Shown: positions 18,733 to 28,111, numbered from the stretch's first letter. The stretch is 64,000 nucleotides of DNA from an uncultured Rhizobiaceae group bacterium (GCA_947501445.1 CANMVS010000001.1:248001-312000), one strand, 5' to 3'. Made by a program: numbers and translations. Notes: a model not told the origin generated them from the letters alone.

Positions 18733-20588
18733 GCATTCGTGGCCGGTGTGGTGCCACGAATGCTGAGGCGGGCGCATATTGGTAGATGGGGGTCAAATGC
18801 GCCCGCCTGTCAGCCAACCGGTCAGAACCGGTAGGCAAGACCCGCTGTAGCTGCCCAGATATCAATGCCATCGCCGGAGAAAGGTGCGCGGTAGTCACCC
18901 TCAATCCACATGGCAAGACCCTCAGCGCCCTTTTCGCCCCACTGATAGCCAACGCCGATCTCATAGGCCGTGTCTTCAAAATCGTAGGCCAGCGCTGTAT
19001 TGCCAATGGTTGTCACAGGTGCGTCCAGAAATTCGTGAACCACATTGGCTTCAACATAAAGCCGTGATGCCGAATCAGCCCTGTGAGGAAGGTATTCAAA
19101 GGTCGCACCAAGACGCCCCTCAAGGCTGTTGGCATTGCTCACATTGGCCTGTGTGCCCAGCGCCGTCGTGTAACCGTCCACATTGATAAGCTGATAGGTC
19201 AATTGTCCCTGCGGGGTGATCGCAAATTGCTCACCGACATCAACACGCTTGCCAAGCTCACCGGAAAAGACCCATGCATCAGCTTTTGTATTGGCCGTGT
19301 CACCCGCTGTTGTCGCAATATCAATATCATAGTGCGTATAGGTCACGACACCATCAAGGTAGAGGCCGTTTTGATCATTATAGGTCAGTGATCCGCCGCC
19401 GCCGTAGGCATCCGCATTTGTAGAACCCACATCTGTTCCCAGGGAAACATTGCGATAGTCAGCCTTGACCTGACCATATTGCAGGAAACCGGACGCAGTC
19501 AGGTAGCCCGTTTCATATTCGGCCAGAACACCGTCAACACCGCCCTGTATTGCCCACAGGGTCTCATCATAGGCACCGATGGTATTGCCGCTATTGGTAA
19601 TATTGCCCTGTGCATCACTCCAGGCACCAATCGCCCGTGCCCAAACACCATAATTGCACGATTCATCTTCCAGCACCGGTTCTGGAACCGGCTCTGTTGT
19701 GATCAGATCGGCATTCGAGCGATTGAACTGATGACCAATGCCGGCTGTACGACAGCCGATACGGGTTCCGGTACGCTCATAATAGGTGCCAACAGTCTGC
19801 TGCCCGAAGGATTTGATATGCAATGGAAGGCCTGGTGTAATCACCCCTGGATCCACGACTGCAAAGGACTGCAGGTACCAGATGTCATCCGTCTGCAGCG
19901 ACAGGTCATATTGAAAGGCACCCACATCAATGGGGCCGCCGGCCAGAATGAAATCACTAACCTGGGTTGCGCCGGTTGCGGATACATCAACGAGCTTGAT
20001 GCCGTTTCCGGGGCCCGTGCCGGTATCCGCACCAATGCCATCACCAACATCATTGATCACAATCGACTGGGTGTCGCCGGATGTGGTGGTGCCACCAACC
20101 ACCACAAAGTCCGATGCTTCGGTTGCATCGAGAGCAGCATCAAGAAAAAGCGAACCCGAACCGGTGAAGTCACCGCCAACATTGAGAATGTCGCCGGTAC
20201 GGCCATTAGACGATGTGGTGAAACCATTATTCAGCAAAGCGCCCAGTGAAGCACCATCAGAAATATTTGCCGTGCCATCAAAACCAAAAAGGGTTCCGGC
20301 TTCTGTCGTCAGGCGGCCCGTTGTCAGCGTTTGTGTATCGTGCAATCGAAGTTCTGACGCCTGCTGCAAAACGATCGACTGAAACGTTGTCGGAAGATAG
20401 GTCGATGTGGCGGCATCAAAATTCTGACCCTGCAATCGCAGTTCATCAAAATCGCCACCGATAACGGCCGTTCCGCCGCCGCCATCAATCTCTCTCAGGT
20501 GATTCATATCAAAATTGCTGGTAATGGTGATTGTATCCGATCCATCCTGACCAAATACACCGCCATTATAGACCGAGGTATTGTCGAT
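18733..20588 (-). repeat. Duplicated 1.86 kb segment, copy in AT3
   Basis: The partner of 14685-16540. The translated products differ at only about a dozen positions over ~588 residues, whereas the upstream passenger segments align poorly. This implies recent duplication or gene conversion. Confidence 0.93.
18767..18807 (-). terminator. Hairpin downstream of AT3
   Basis: GGCGGGCGCAT / ATGCGCCCGCC, a perfect 11-bp stem with a 19-nt loop, identical in stem to the one after AT2. It is 14 nt after the AT3 stop codon. No T-run. Confidence 0.5.
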
Positions 20589-21623
20589 CAAAACCGTATC
20601 GGTGCCGCCGCCAGCCAGAATATCCCCACCTAAAGTAGCGCTGCCCTGAATACTGATAGTATCATCATCGTCGCCACCATCAATATCTCCCGTTATGTTT
20701 CCGATACCATCAAGTGTAATTGCGTCATTGCCTGTATTTCCAAACAGGTTCCCGCGAAGCTCTCCCTGCACGATCAGTTGATCTTCGCCTCCGCCGCCAA
20801 AAACCTGATTGATCGTTACACTGCCAGAGTGAAGAGTGGCGCGGTCATCGCCTTCGCCGAGACTGATGGCAAAGTCCGTGGTTCCCTCAATCGTTCCAAA
20901 ATTATCGATCGTGTCTGTTCCGCCACCCAGTTCTACACCCCAACGTGAGCCCCGTATGAGTCCTCGGTTGATTACCCGATCCTCCTCTGACTCACCCACA
21001 ATCCCCCAACCGCGGTCCTCACCATTGTTGGTCCCTCCCACACCGATGATCTCCCCGCCTGTTTCGTTGGTGATTGTTGCAACACCCGATAGAACGTTGC
21101 GTTGCAGGAATATGCCAGCATCTCTACCGCTGACGATGCCTGTATTGTTGAGTTCAAACGAAAACGGAAATGTATCATTTATCCACTGAATTCCGGAATT
21201 GATACCTGTACCATTGTTACTCTGCTGAATCGTTCCGGCATTGTTGATAACAATGGCAGTCGCTCCGGAATTTCCTCTTATCTCAACGGCATCGGCTGCC
21301 TGACCCGGTGTCCCAATGCCATTGGCAGTTATGCTGGTTCCTACACCCACGTTGATTGTCAGATTTCCTGCTTTGTCATCCCTGAAGCCACTGTTATTGG
21401 CCCCCGCAACCAACTGTCCTGCACTGTTCAAGGTCGTGTTTGACACATTGGTCAGGACCGTCAACGTCTCGGTAGCCGGATCATAGGTGGCGTTCTGCGC
21501 GTGCGCAGGCGTCCCAAGTACCAGCGCGACAGCGGCCGTGGAGGTCAGTAACCTGGCAACTTTGCGCCTCAGCGCCGCCTTACCCCTGCACCTGCCAAAA
21601 TCCTCCGAACGACAAATAACCAT
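18822..21623 (-). CDS. Autotransporter AT3, paralog of AT2 with a different passenger
   Basis: A 933-aa autotransporter. GAGGAA about 9 nt upstream supports the ATG at 21623. The signal peptide core is RLLTSTAAVALVLGTPAHAQ. The N-terminal passenger (about 40-345) is its own: NATYDPATETLTV, INNAGTIQQSNNGTG, then a few Gly/Asp repeats (LGGGTDTIDNFG, LGEGDDRATL). From IDNTSVYNGG to the C-terminal ATAGLAYRF it is nearly identical to AT2. It is divergent from wHTH-C across a 549 bp control region. The two genes look like a tandem duplication in which the secretion half is homogenised and the exposed half diverges. Confidence 0.93.
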   Translation of the reverse strand: MVICRSEDFGRCRGKAALRRKVARLLTSTAAVALVLGTPAHAQNATYDPATETLTVLTNVSNTTLNSAGQLVAGANNSGFRDDKAGNLTINVGVGTSITANGIGTPGQAADAVEIRGNSGATAIVINNAGTIQQSNNGTGINSGIQWINDTFPFSFELNNTGIVSGRDAGIFLQRNVLSGVATITNETGGEIIGVGGTNNGEDRGWGIVGESEEDRVINRGLIRGSRWGVELGGGTDTIDNFGTIEGTTDFAISLGEGDDRATLHSGSVTINQVFGGGGEDQLIVQGELRGNLFGNTGNDAITLDGIGNITGDIDGGDDDDTISIQGSATLGGDILAGGGTDTVLIDNTSVYNGGVFGQDGSDTITITSNFDMNHLREIDGGGGTAVIGGDFDELRLQGQNFDAATSTYLPTTFQSIVLQQASELRLHDTQTLTTGRLTTEAGTLFGFDGTANISDGASLGALLNNGFTTSSNGRTGDILNVGGDFTGSGSLFLDAALDATEASDFVVVGGTTTSGDTQSIVINDVGDGIGADTGTGPGNGIKLVDVSATGATQVSDFILAGGPIDVGAFQYDLSLQTDDIWYLQSFAVVDPGVITPGLPLHIKSFGQQTVGTYYERTGTRIGCRTAGIGHQFNRSNADLITTEPVPEPVLEDESCNYGVWARAIGAWSDAQGNITNSGNTIGAYDETLWAIQGGVDGVLAEYETGYLTASGFLQYGQVKADYRNVSLGTDVGSTNADAYGGGGSLTYNDQNGLYLDGVVTYTHYDIDIATTAGDTANTKADAWVFSGELGKRVDVGEQFAITPQGQLTYQLINVDGYTTALGTQANVSNANSLEGRLGATFEYLPHRADSASRLYVEANVVHEFLDAPVTTIGNTALAYDFEDTAYEIGVGYQWGEKGAEGLAMWIEGDYRAPFSGDGIDIWAATAGLAYRF

Positions 21624-22172
21624 TCACTTATTTTCCTCAAATTTCCCAAATGCGGAACGAGCGCATACTCAGGTTCCCAAATCCGATGCCCTACGTGTCA
21701 ATGCGAATAAAAGAGTGCTCATAAATGGCACCGTTAGCCTCAGCCGCTGGCAATTCTGGTGCACTCTCTTGCTGCATCAACACGTCGGCATGGCAGCCGG
21801 CCCACACTTTACCTGGGACACTCCACAAAGGTTCACGCCAGGAGAATCATATCGGTGTGGGTCGAAAGCCAGCCTGTGGCCATTTATTTGACTTCCGAAA
21901 ACTTTGTCGACTGGCAGAGCACAAGGGTTGCACCGGCGCACAAAATGAGCCGGTTTTTTGCAGATGAATAAGATCAAACGGTTTTTTGCCAATCAATACG
22001 TGCAGTAAAATGCAGGAACAGGCTGCCAGCGTGCGCACAAAATATGGCAAACAGCCCATTGTGTGCATAAATGTGCGCAATCTGTACAGAGCCTTCGGAA
22101 TGTGGACAGCAATTTTGTGACGGCCTGATTACTTTTGACTGCACACTGAACTTATCGTTTCGGAGCTTTCAT
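21624..22172. promoter_or_regulatory. Divergent control region between AT3 and wHTH-C
   Basis: About 550 bp without a gene. It contains the segment homologous to the AT2 upstream region (about 21765-21955) and repeated boxes: GGCGCACAAAATG (21936-21948), GCGCACAAAATATG (22033-22046) and ATGTGCGCA (22071-22079). The same box occurs upstream of AT2 (18458-18470), and a related GGGCGCAAAACATG overlaps the wHTH-B start. These are candidate operators for the wHTH family; not proven. Confidence 0.5.
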
Positions 22173-22664
22173 ATGTCCAACAATCTGCCGACAGACACGT
22201 TCCATGGCACCGCGATATTTGCCAAACCAAATGATGGTGGTGATTCCTCGACACCGCTCAACAGAAAACTTGAAGTGATGAGTGGCTCAACCCGACTGGC
22301 CATTTGTCGCGAAAAATATGAAATCATCAGAACCATGTACAATCGTTCAGCACGCATTGGCATGATTCAGGAAAAGCACGATCAGGACATTGTTTCCCTG
22401 ATGATTTTTTTTGTCGTGGGGCTGCACAATCTGAACAGCCGCCCCGATTTGCATCTCAATAGTGCCAGAAACGCGCAGTTTCATGGACTAAGGCCCGCCA
22501 GTATCAAACTGGTCGCCAGCATCACCTCTGTCTCTCGCGAAGGTGTCAGACGCAGGCTGGCAAATCTGCAGAATGATCAGCTCATTTCCAAGGTCGACGG
22601 CAATTTCGTGGTCAGTAACTGGCCGGTCTGGGAAGAAATTCTCGAAATATTCATGTTAAACTGA
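22173..22664 (+). CDS. Putative winged-helix regulator, paralog C (wHTH-C)
   Basis: A 163-aa paralog of wHTH-A and wHTH-B. The start at 22173 has GGAG 8 nt upstream. An unconserved N-terminus leads into LEVMSGSTRLAICREKYEII, the hydrophobic helix (SLMIFFVVGLHNLNS), FHGLRPASIKLVASITSVSR, EGVRRRLANL and GNFVVSNWPVWEEILEIF. Like the others it lacks a sensor domain that I recognise. It is transcribed divergently from AT3, the arrangement expected for a local regulator. Function as a DNA-binding regulator is inference from the HTH-like block and location. Confidence 0.8.
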   Translation: MSNNLPTDTFHGTAIFAKPNDGGDSSTPLNRKLEVMSGSTRLAICREKYEIIRTMYNRSARIGMIQEKHDQDIVSLMIFFVVGLHNLNSRPDLHLNSARNAQFHGLRPASIKLVASITSVSREGVRRRLANLQNDQLISKVDGNFVVSNWPVWEEILEIFMLN

Positions 22665-22728
22665 GCGGCTACAGGCCCCGGCCCCAATGGGCGGCGTTGG
22701 CCGGGACCTTAGTAGTGCGGCGCATCAA

Positions 22729-23742
22729 TCAATGCGCGCTGCATCTGCCGGACAGGCAACCAAATCTCAATGTGTCAGAAGGAGATTCGCCAAATTTCTC
22801 CGTATAGCTGCTGGCAAATCGCCCGGGATTACCAAAACCCCACTTGAAGGCGATGCTGGTTACCGTGTCGCTTGATTTTCGCAGATCTTCATGGGCGCGT
22901 TCCAGCCTGATATCGCGCAGTGCGCGCATCGGCGTCGTATTGCGGAATGACTTGAAGGCACTTTGCAGCGCCCGTTCCGAACACCCGACAGCACGGGCAA
23001 TTTGGTCGACAGAAATGGGTGCCCCGGCGTGGGCATGCATGAATTCTTCCGCCCGTTTGACAACCCCGGGAATGGCACCTTGTCCAATCTGTTTTGCACC
23101 TGGCTGATAGTTGTGTTCAAGGCCGGATACCAAAGTGGAAAGGAGGTGATCTTTCGCGGCGGTACGTGTCAACGGATTGGCGAAATTGGCAGGTGAATAG
23201 GACAGCGTCAGTTGAAAGAGATCGAGGCATCCGAGGATGGACTGCCCGGTTGGGGTCGTTAGATCGATATGCGGATTGAATCTCAAGGGCGCACACTGCA
23301 ATTCACCGAAGTAGCTTCGCGCCTTGTCTTCAAGCAACTGCGCCGGAATCAGGATCGCAAATGACGCAACATCTTTGGGTGGAGCTGTCAATTTGGTCCC
23401 AGCCGCTTTGCGATAAATACGCGCGTGATTCTTGCGAAAATCAATCACCCCATCAACGGGATCTGTAATCCGGGTTCCCCCCATCAATGGCATGGCCAGG
23501 CAATAATGCTCGTCACCGCTTTCCATCATCCCTTCAAAACCGCAAGATGATCGGTGCACAATGAAACTGATGTCATCCACCGGTGCCATTGAGCCACTCA
23601 ACAGGCATAGAACATTGTCCTCACCTGGTGGCGACGTGAGTTGGTAATCATAGACCTGCATTGCGCATTCCGCTGCTTCATCGAGCGTGCGAGCGCTGAA
23701 GGCCTGATATCTGTGTTCAAATTCAGCCAGTGATGTCAGCAT
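22729..23742 (-). CDS. AraC-family transcriptional regulator
   Basis: A 337-aa regulator with an N-terminal AraC-binding-like domain (the family with MPLMGGTRI and IYRKAAGTKLTAPP-type strands) and a C-terminal double HTH: ISVDQIARAVGCSERALQSAFK and TVTSIAFKWGFGNPGRFASS. The start at 23742 is chosen because GGGAGAG lies 6 nt upstream; the longer frame adds 18 residues without such a site. It converges with wHTH-C, with only 64 bp between stops. Its target and effector are unknown. Confidence 0.9.
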   Translation of the reverse strand: MLTSLAEFEHRYQAFSARTLDEAAECAMQVYDYQLTSPPGEDNVLCLLSGSMAPVDDISFIVHRSSCGFEGMMESGDEHYCLAMPLMGGTRITDPVDGVIDFRKNHARIYRKAAGTKLTAPPKDVASFAILIPAQLLEDKARSYFGELQCAPLRFNPHIDLTTPTGQSILGCLDLFQLTLSYSPANFANPLTRTAAKDHLLSTLVSGLEHNYQPGAKQIGQGAIPGVVKRAEEFMHAHAGAPISVDQIARAVGCSERALQSAFKSFRNTTPMRALRDIRLERAHEDLRKSSDTVTSIAFKWGFGNPGRFASSYTEKFGESPSDTLRFGCLSGRCSAH

Positions 23743-23963
23743 TTTAACTCTCCCGTCAATATGCCCTGGCAGCCAATAAAATTGGGCCTTGGGCATATGG
23801 TTCGAATTTCGTTCAAATACTTTTCATGCTTGCGTGAAAGGCAAATCTGACCGCCAACGCAAGCATCGGTTGATTTCGGCGAAGGCATGTAGAAGTCAAT
23901 TGTGGCAAAATTTAATCACGAAATATGTATGTATGATACAAATCGGCAGCTGCCTGAAAGCCA

Positions 23964-24890
23964 CTAACGCTCAATCTTGTGAACGGCACCATCATCCGCC
24001 CCAATAGTAAATTCAACGCTCTGCCCGCTGCCTATGGCCATGATCGCTTTATCGATCCGGCCGGGAATTGGGACATTTGCATGCTCAATGACATTGTTGC
24101 CATCCAGTCCGATTATGCGCAGGTGCCGCCGGTCTTTGGAGGGCAAGGCCAACTCCATTATCTGATCACCATCAATATCCGCCACGGCGGACAGCCGCAT
24201 TTCCGGTGATCCGATAACATGATTGGAAAATCCGTCGCGTGCGGCCAGTTTGATCAGTTTTCCCTTGCGGAACCAGTAGAAAAACACGGTTCCGCCAATA
24301 TGGGGCGTGCGTACAAATGCGATTTGGCGCTCTGGTCCCGCCTTGAAACGTGCTATGGCGGCGATGTTCAGCCATCGGTTCGGGCGCCCGATGAATTCGG
24401 TACTCGCGCGCTCGACCAGGCGGTCATTGTCAATCCCATAGACGGCTACAGAGGCCCCTTTGCGCAAGGATGATCGTATGGTGATTATTTCCGTCGTTCC
24501 ATCCGCATCAAGATCGACCAGACGGGGCGTGCGATCTTCGAACACCTGCGTTTCAGGCAAAATGAAATCCAGTTGTTTGCCGTTGGCCGTCCTGACATGC
24601 AGTGTTCCCGCCTCTATTCCATCACCCAAAACAGCGTGGCCGTAGCGCCTTGTAGGACTGCTGTACCAGGCCGCCGATACATCCGTGCCGGCAGACATGG
24701 CAATTCGACCGTCAGGCAGGCCATTGCGGGCAATCGGTCCTGGCTCTTTGAGGATCTCAGGCGGCAATTTATGTTCTCGAACCGGCTGCAGTGTCCACTG
24801 ATCACTGGCCGAAACGCCGCCGGTCAAGCCGGTCAGCAGAAGCGCTGCCAGGATTGTCGATCGGAATGTTCGGTCACGTGTGGCAGGCAT
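23964..24890 (-). CDS. Exported protein with FG-GAP/VCBS-like repeats
   Basis: A 308-aa protein with a signal peptide (STILAALLLTGLTGGVSA-SDQ) and a predicted beta-propeller-like body. Two segments, VDLDADGTTEIITI and ADIDGDQIMELALP, match the calcium-binding D-x-D-x-D-G repeats of VCBS/FG-GAP proteins. GAGGAG about 8 nt upstream supports the start at 24890. A periplasmic or surface role is inferred; no enzyme motif is seen. It is transcribed in the same direction as the MBL hydrolase upstream, 159 bp away. Confidence 0.75.
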   Translation of the reverse strand: MPATRDRTFRSTILAALLLTGLTGGVSASDQWTLQPVREHKLPPEILKEPGPIARNGLPDGRIAMSAGTDVSAAWYSSPTRRYGHAVLGDGIEAGTLHVRTANGKQLDFILPETQVFEDRTPRLVDLDADGTTEIITIRSSLRKGASVAVYGIDNDRLVERASTEFIGRPNRWLNIAAIARFKAGPERQIAFVRTPHIGGTVFFYWFRKGKLIKLAARDGFSNHVIGSPEMRLSAVADIDGDQIMELALPSKDRRHLRIIGLDGNNVIEHANVPIPGRIDKAIMAIGSGQSVEFTIGADDGAVHKIER

Positions 24891-25049
24891 TGGCGTCTTC
24901 TCCTCAGATGTTTTAAACCTATGAACCAACCACGATTGACTGCAAAGACAAATCATCGTGTCCATTTCAAAGTCGGCAACACCCCTTCCCCACATGTGAT
25001 GTTCGGCGTCCCCGGATGAAGGACGCCGACATCAGCTCATCACCCCCAA

Positions 25050-26033
25050 TTACAGGGCATATTGCCATGGTGCAGCAACAAACCGATAGGCGTCATCGCT
25101 GCGTTCAACAAAGCCAATACCGGGAAAATCCAGATGCATACCCGTGACTGCGATCCGATCGGCGGCCACCCGATCAAGCATGTCTTTGCGTGTTTGTTTG
25201 GCCATGGCCGGGTCCGTGTCAAACACAATGCCCCACTCGGGATGAATGAACTGCAAAGCGGCCAGGTGGATGATGTCACCCCAGATCAGCAGCGACTCCC
25301 CTTCCGACTCCAGCATGAAACCACTATGGCCCGGCGTGTGCCCGGGCAGGGGAACGGCAGTGATGCCAGGCACAATCTCCTTCTCAGTGGAAAATACACT
25401 GCGCTGGTTGGCATAGGGCGCGACCAGCGAGCGGGAAAGATCAACAAAGCCACGGAAGGCCTCCGGCATCTGAGCTCGGATGGTATCGTCATGGGTAAAA
25501 TCCCACTCAACCTGTGAGGTGATCAATTCGGCATTGGGAAAGAGTTTTTCACCCGCGGCACCAACTAGCCCGCCCACGTGATCGGCATGCAGGTGCGTCA
25601 TCAAAATCGTATCGATTTCATTGGCATCAATACCGGCTGCCTTCAGATTGGCGTGAAATCTGCCGACGGTTTCACCCATGGCAGAGGGCGCGCCGGCATC
25701 AATGGCGATCAGGTGTTTGCCGGTATTGATCACATAGCCGTTTATGGGAATGGTGATTGCCTCGGGATTAAATGGATGAAACGTGCGGGCAGCGGCACGG
25801 CTGGCTTTATCCGCATCAAATTCAGGCACAAATCCGGTTGGAATTGCGCTGTGGCCATCGTGGATGGCTGTCACCTCCATGGTGCCGACACCAAAACGAT
25901 AAATTCCGGGTACCTGAACGCCGCTTTGCGGTGTCCGGGCAGCAAGAACCGGCGTCGAATTCAAAATGGCCGGGGCCGCGAGCGTCGGGACAAGGGCCAA
26001 TGACCCAAGCATTGAGCGACGTGAGAGTTGCAT
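25050..26033 (-). CDS. Exported MBL-fold hydrolase, methyl-parathion-hydrolase-like
   Basis: A 327-aa metallo-beta-lactamase-fold hydrolase. The N-terminus has a twin-arginine-like signal (LSRRSMLGSLALVPTLAAP). The dinuclear zinc site is complete: HLHADH (147-152), His in PGHTPGH (about 232), Asp in WGDII (253) and His in GMHLDFPG (300). The layout, including GYVINTG, GRFHANLKAAGI and the C-terminal YRFVAAPW, resembles methyl parathion hydrolase and related lactonases more than beta-lactamases. The native substrate is unknown. A strong Shine-Dalgarno (AAGGAG) marks the start at 26033. It is divergent from a LysR gene, the likely regulator. Confidence 0.88.
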   Translation of the reverse strand: MQLSRRSMLGSLALVPTLAAPAILNSTPVLAARTPQSGVQVPGIYRFGVGTMEVTAIHDGHSAIPTGFVPEFDADKASRAAARTFHPFNPEAITIPINGYVINTGKHLIAIDAGAPSAMGETVGRFHANLKAAGIDANEIDTILMTHLHADHVGGLVGAAGEKLFPNAELITSQVEWDFTHDDTIRAQMPEAFRGFVDLSRSLVAPYANQRSVFSTEKEIVPGITAVPLPGHTPGHSGFMLESEGESLLIWGDIIHLAALQFIHPEWGIVFDTDPAMAKQTRKDMLDRVAADRIAVTGMHLDFPGIGFVERSDDAYRFVAAPWQYAL

Positions 26034-26141
26034 AGGATTCTCCTTTGGAAGACTTGTATCTATCACAGATGCCCTTTATCTCGTATAATCAACACCCACC
26101 AACAAGGCGGGTATTTCTTATTGCATATATAAGGTTTCCTT

Positions 26142-27071
26142 ATGGATAGACTGGCGTTCATGGAGAGTTTCGTCGCCGCGCTTGATGCCGGTTCAATGTC
26201 AGCAGCTGCGCGAAAACGCGGCGTGAGCCAACCCGCGCTTAGCCAGCAGATCAATGCGCTGGAAACGGCCTATGGTCGACAATTTCTGCTGCGTACCCGC
26301 AATGGGGTCAAACCAACCGAAGCGGGCAGTATTCTTTATGAACGTGCACAAAGACTGCTGTCGGAACACCGGGCACTGGTGGATGCGGTTGATGGATTAT
26401 CCAACGTGGTTCGCGGTCGCATAAAATTCACCACCAACGTCGGACTGAGTCAGTACATTCTTGGCGATGTTCTTGTGAAGTTGCGGGCAAAGCACCCGCA
26501 ATTGAGTATCAACCTGACTGCCAGTGACAATCTGGTGAATCTGGCCAGTGAGGGCTATGATATTGCGTTACGGGCAGGTTCAACCGGGCAGAATAAGGAG
26601 TTCGTTCGCCGCATCGGCGCCCTGCAGACAGTCCACGTCGCAACGCCAGATTATCTGGACAAACATCTGCGTCCGGCATCGCCGGACGATCTGCAGAAAC
26701 TCGGCTTCATTCAATACAAGGAAGATCCGGATCAGACCGCCGTTCAGCTGCAAAACGGTACGCGCACTGTGAAAGCACCGATTACCACGACATTTTCCGC
26801 ACAATTGCCCGATCTGGTATTGCAGGCGCTGCAAAGTGGGCTGGGCTATGCCAAGGCGCCCCTTTTCATGGTTCATGCCCTGATAAAACAGGGTGTGCTT
26901 GAGGAGGTTCTGCCAGCCTGGCGTCCGGCCAGCAAGGATCTCTATCTCGTATTCCCGACGCGCGAAGAACGCCCCCTTCGCATGCGCATTTTTATAGATG
27001 CGCTGGTTGAAGCACTGGCCAGCACTGAGGGTATCAATCTGACAAAATCTGCGCGGCAGATGGCTGAATAA
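26142..27071 (+). CDS. LysR-family regulator divergent from the MBL hydrolase
   Basis: A 309-aa LysR-type regulator. The N-terminal winged HTH (FVAALDAGSMSAAARKRGVS, QPALSQQINALETAYG) and the C-terminal substrate-binding-like domain are complete. It is separated from the oppositely transcribed MBL hydrolase by 108 bp, so a shared regulatory region is expected. Family members usually repress themselves and activate the divergent gene with an effector; which effector is unknown. Confidence 0.92.
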   Translation: MDRLAFMESFVAALDAGSMSAAARKRGVSQPALSQQINALETAYGRQFLLRTRNGVKPTEAGSILYERAQRLLSEHRALVDAVDGLSNVVRGRIKFTTNVGLSQYILGDVLVKLRAKHPQLSINLTASDNLVNLASEGYDIALRAGSTGQNKEFVRRIGALQTVHVATPDYLDKHLRPASPDDLQKLGFIQYKEDPDQTAVQLQNGTRTVKAPITTTFSAQLPDLVLQALQSGLGYAKAPLFMVHALIKQGVLEEVLPAWRPASKDLYLVFPTREERPLRMRIFIDALVEALASTEGINLTKSARQMAE

Positions 27072-27072
27072 T

Positions 27073-27173
27073 AGCAATTCAGGTTTTGACGGAATCAGCA
27101 AAACCTGAATGCATCAACAGCATCAAAGGCCAGCACCGTTGTCCTGTTTCTGTTAAAACGTGAAACGGTTTAT
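27073..27173 (+). repeat. Two-hairpin intergenic element, class A
   Basis: Begins immediately after the LysR stop codon (TAA-TAGCAATTC). First stem TTCAGGTTTTG / CAAAACCTGAA, second stem GTTTC / GAAAC, end GGTTTA. A hairpin directly after a stop codon could act as a terminator. Confidence 0.88.
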
Positions 27174-27289
27174 AGATCGGTTTGGGCAGTGCCTCCCGCC
27201 CACCCGCAATACCAACATTCCAGTCGAATTCGACCATTGGCTTGTTTTCTGGTTATCATGCCGGTTCTGCGACCCACAAGGAGAACGGC

Positions 27290-28111
27290 ATGTGTGATAT
27301 CTGCGTTATGAATTCGGTTAAAGACAAAATGCTTTCCAGACGTGATCTGTTTCGGACAGCCGGGGCCGGCGTTGCGCTGGCAGCCGTCGGTACGGCGGCA
27401 AGCGGAACCGCAGCCATGGCAAAGGGACACGAAAATGTTCAGGATATGACTCACGAACTACACGAGGGTTTTCCGACCTATGCGGGAGATCAACAGCTAT
27501 TTATGGAAAAGAAGTTCAATTTCGGCGATCACGGTTTCAATCTGTTTGAAATGCGGATTAATGAGCATACCGGCACACATATTGATGCCCCGCTGCACTT
27601 TTCCGCCGATGGCAATTCAGTCGCCGAAATCCCTGTCTCAAATCTGATTGCCCCCCTGTGCGTTATCGACATTCGCGGCAAGGCTGTTGAAAATGCCGAT
27701 GCACAGCTGACACCTGACGATGTCAAAGCCTGGATTGCCGCCAATGGCGATATCCCGGATAACGCCTGTATCGCAATGAACTCCGGCTGGTCCGGCAATG
27801 TCGGCAGTGACAAGTTTCGCGGCACCGATCCGGATGGCAAACAGCACTACCCCGGCTTTCACGTCGAAGCCGCCAAGATGCTGATGGAAGAAACCGGCGC
27901 AATGTCCATAGCCTCGGACACACTATCTCTTGATCATGGCATCTCGGCTGATTTTGCAACCCACTATGTCTGGCTGCCTTCAGGCCGTTTTGGCATAGAA
28001 AACATTGCCAATCTCGACAATGTTCCTGCCAGCGGAGCAACACTCATCATCGGTGCCCCGAAGCACCGGGGCGGCACCGGTGGCCCAGCCCGCATTTTTG
28101 CGATGATCTGA
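27290..28111 (+). CDS. Exported cyclase/kynurenine-formamidase-fold metal hydrolase
   Basis: A 273-aa protein with a twin-arginine signal (SRRDLFRTAGAGVALAAVG). The metal-binding signature of the cyclase family (HTGTHIDAPLHF, residues 93-104) is complete, with further conserved patterns SDTLSLDHG and PSGRFGIENI. The family includes kynurenine formamidase, isatin hydrolase and related zinc or manganese amidohydrolases; the exported form here is of unknown substrate. AAGGAG before the ATG at 27290 supports the start. Tat export implies folding with its metal in the cytoplasm. It is flanked by two two-hairpin elements. Confidence 0.88.
   Translation: MCDICVMNSVKDKMLSRRDLFRTAGAGVALAAVGTAASGTAAMAKGHENVQDMTHELHEGFPTYAGDQQLFMEKKFNFGDHGFNLFEMRINEHTGTHIDAPLHFSADGNSVAEIPVSNLIAPLCVIDIRGKAVENADAQLTPDDVKAWIAANGDIPDNACIAMNSGWSGNVGSDKFRGTDPDGKQHYPGFHVEAAKMLMEETGAMSIASDTLSLDHGISADFATHYVWLPSGRFGIENIANLDNVPASGATLIIGAPKHRGGTGGPARIFAMI

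Noticed and set aside
19479-20249. 256-codon frame antisense to AT3
   Set aside because: Antisense to the well-supported autotransporter frame, and mirrored in the AT2 copy at a constant offset.
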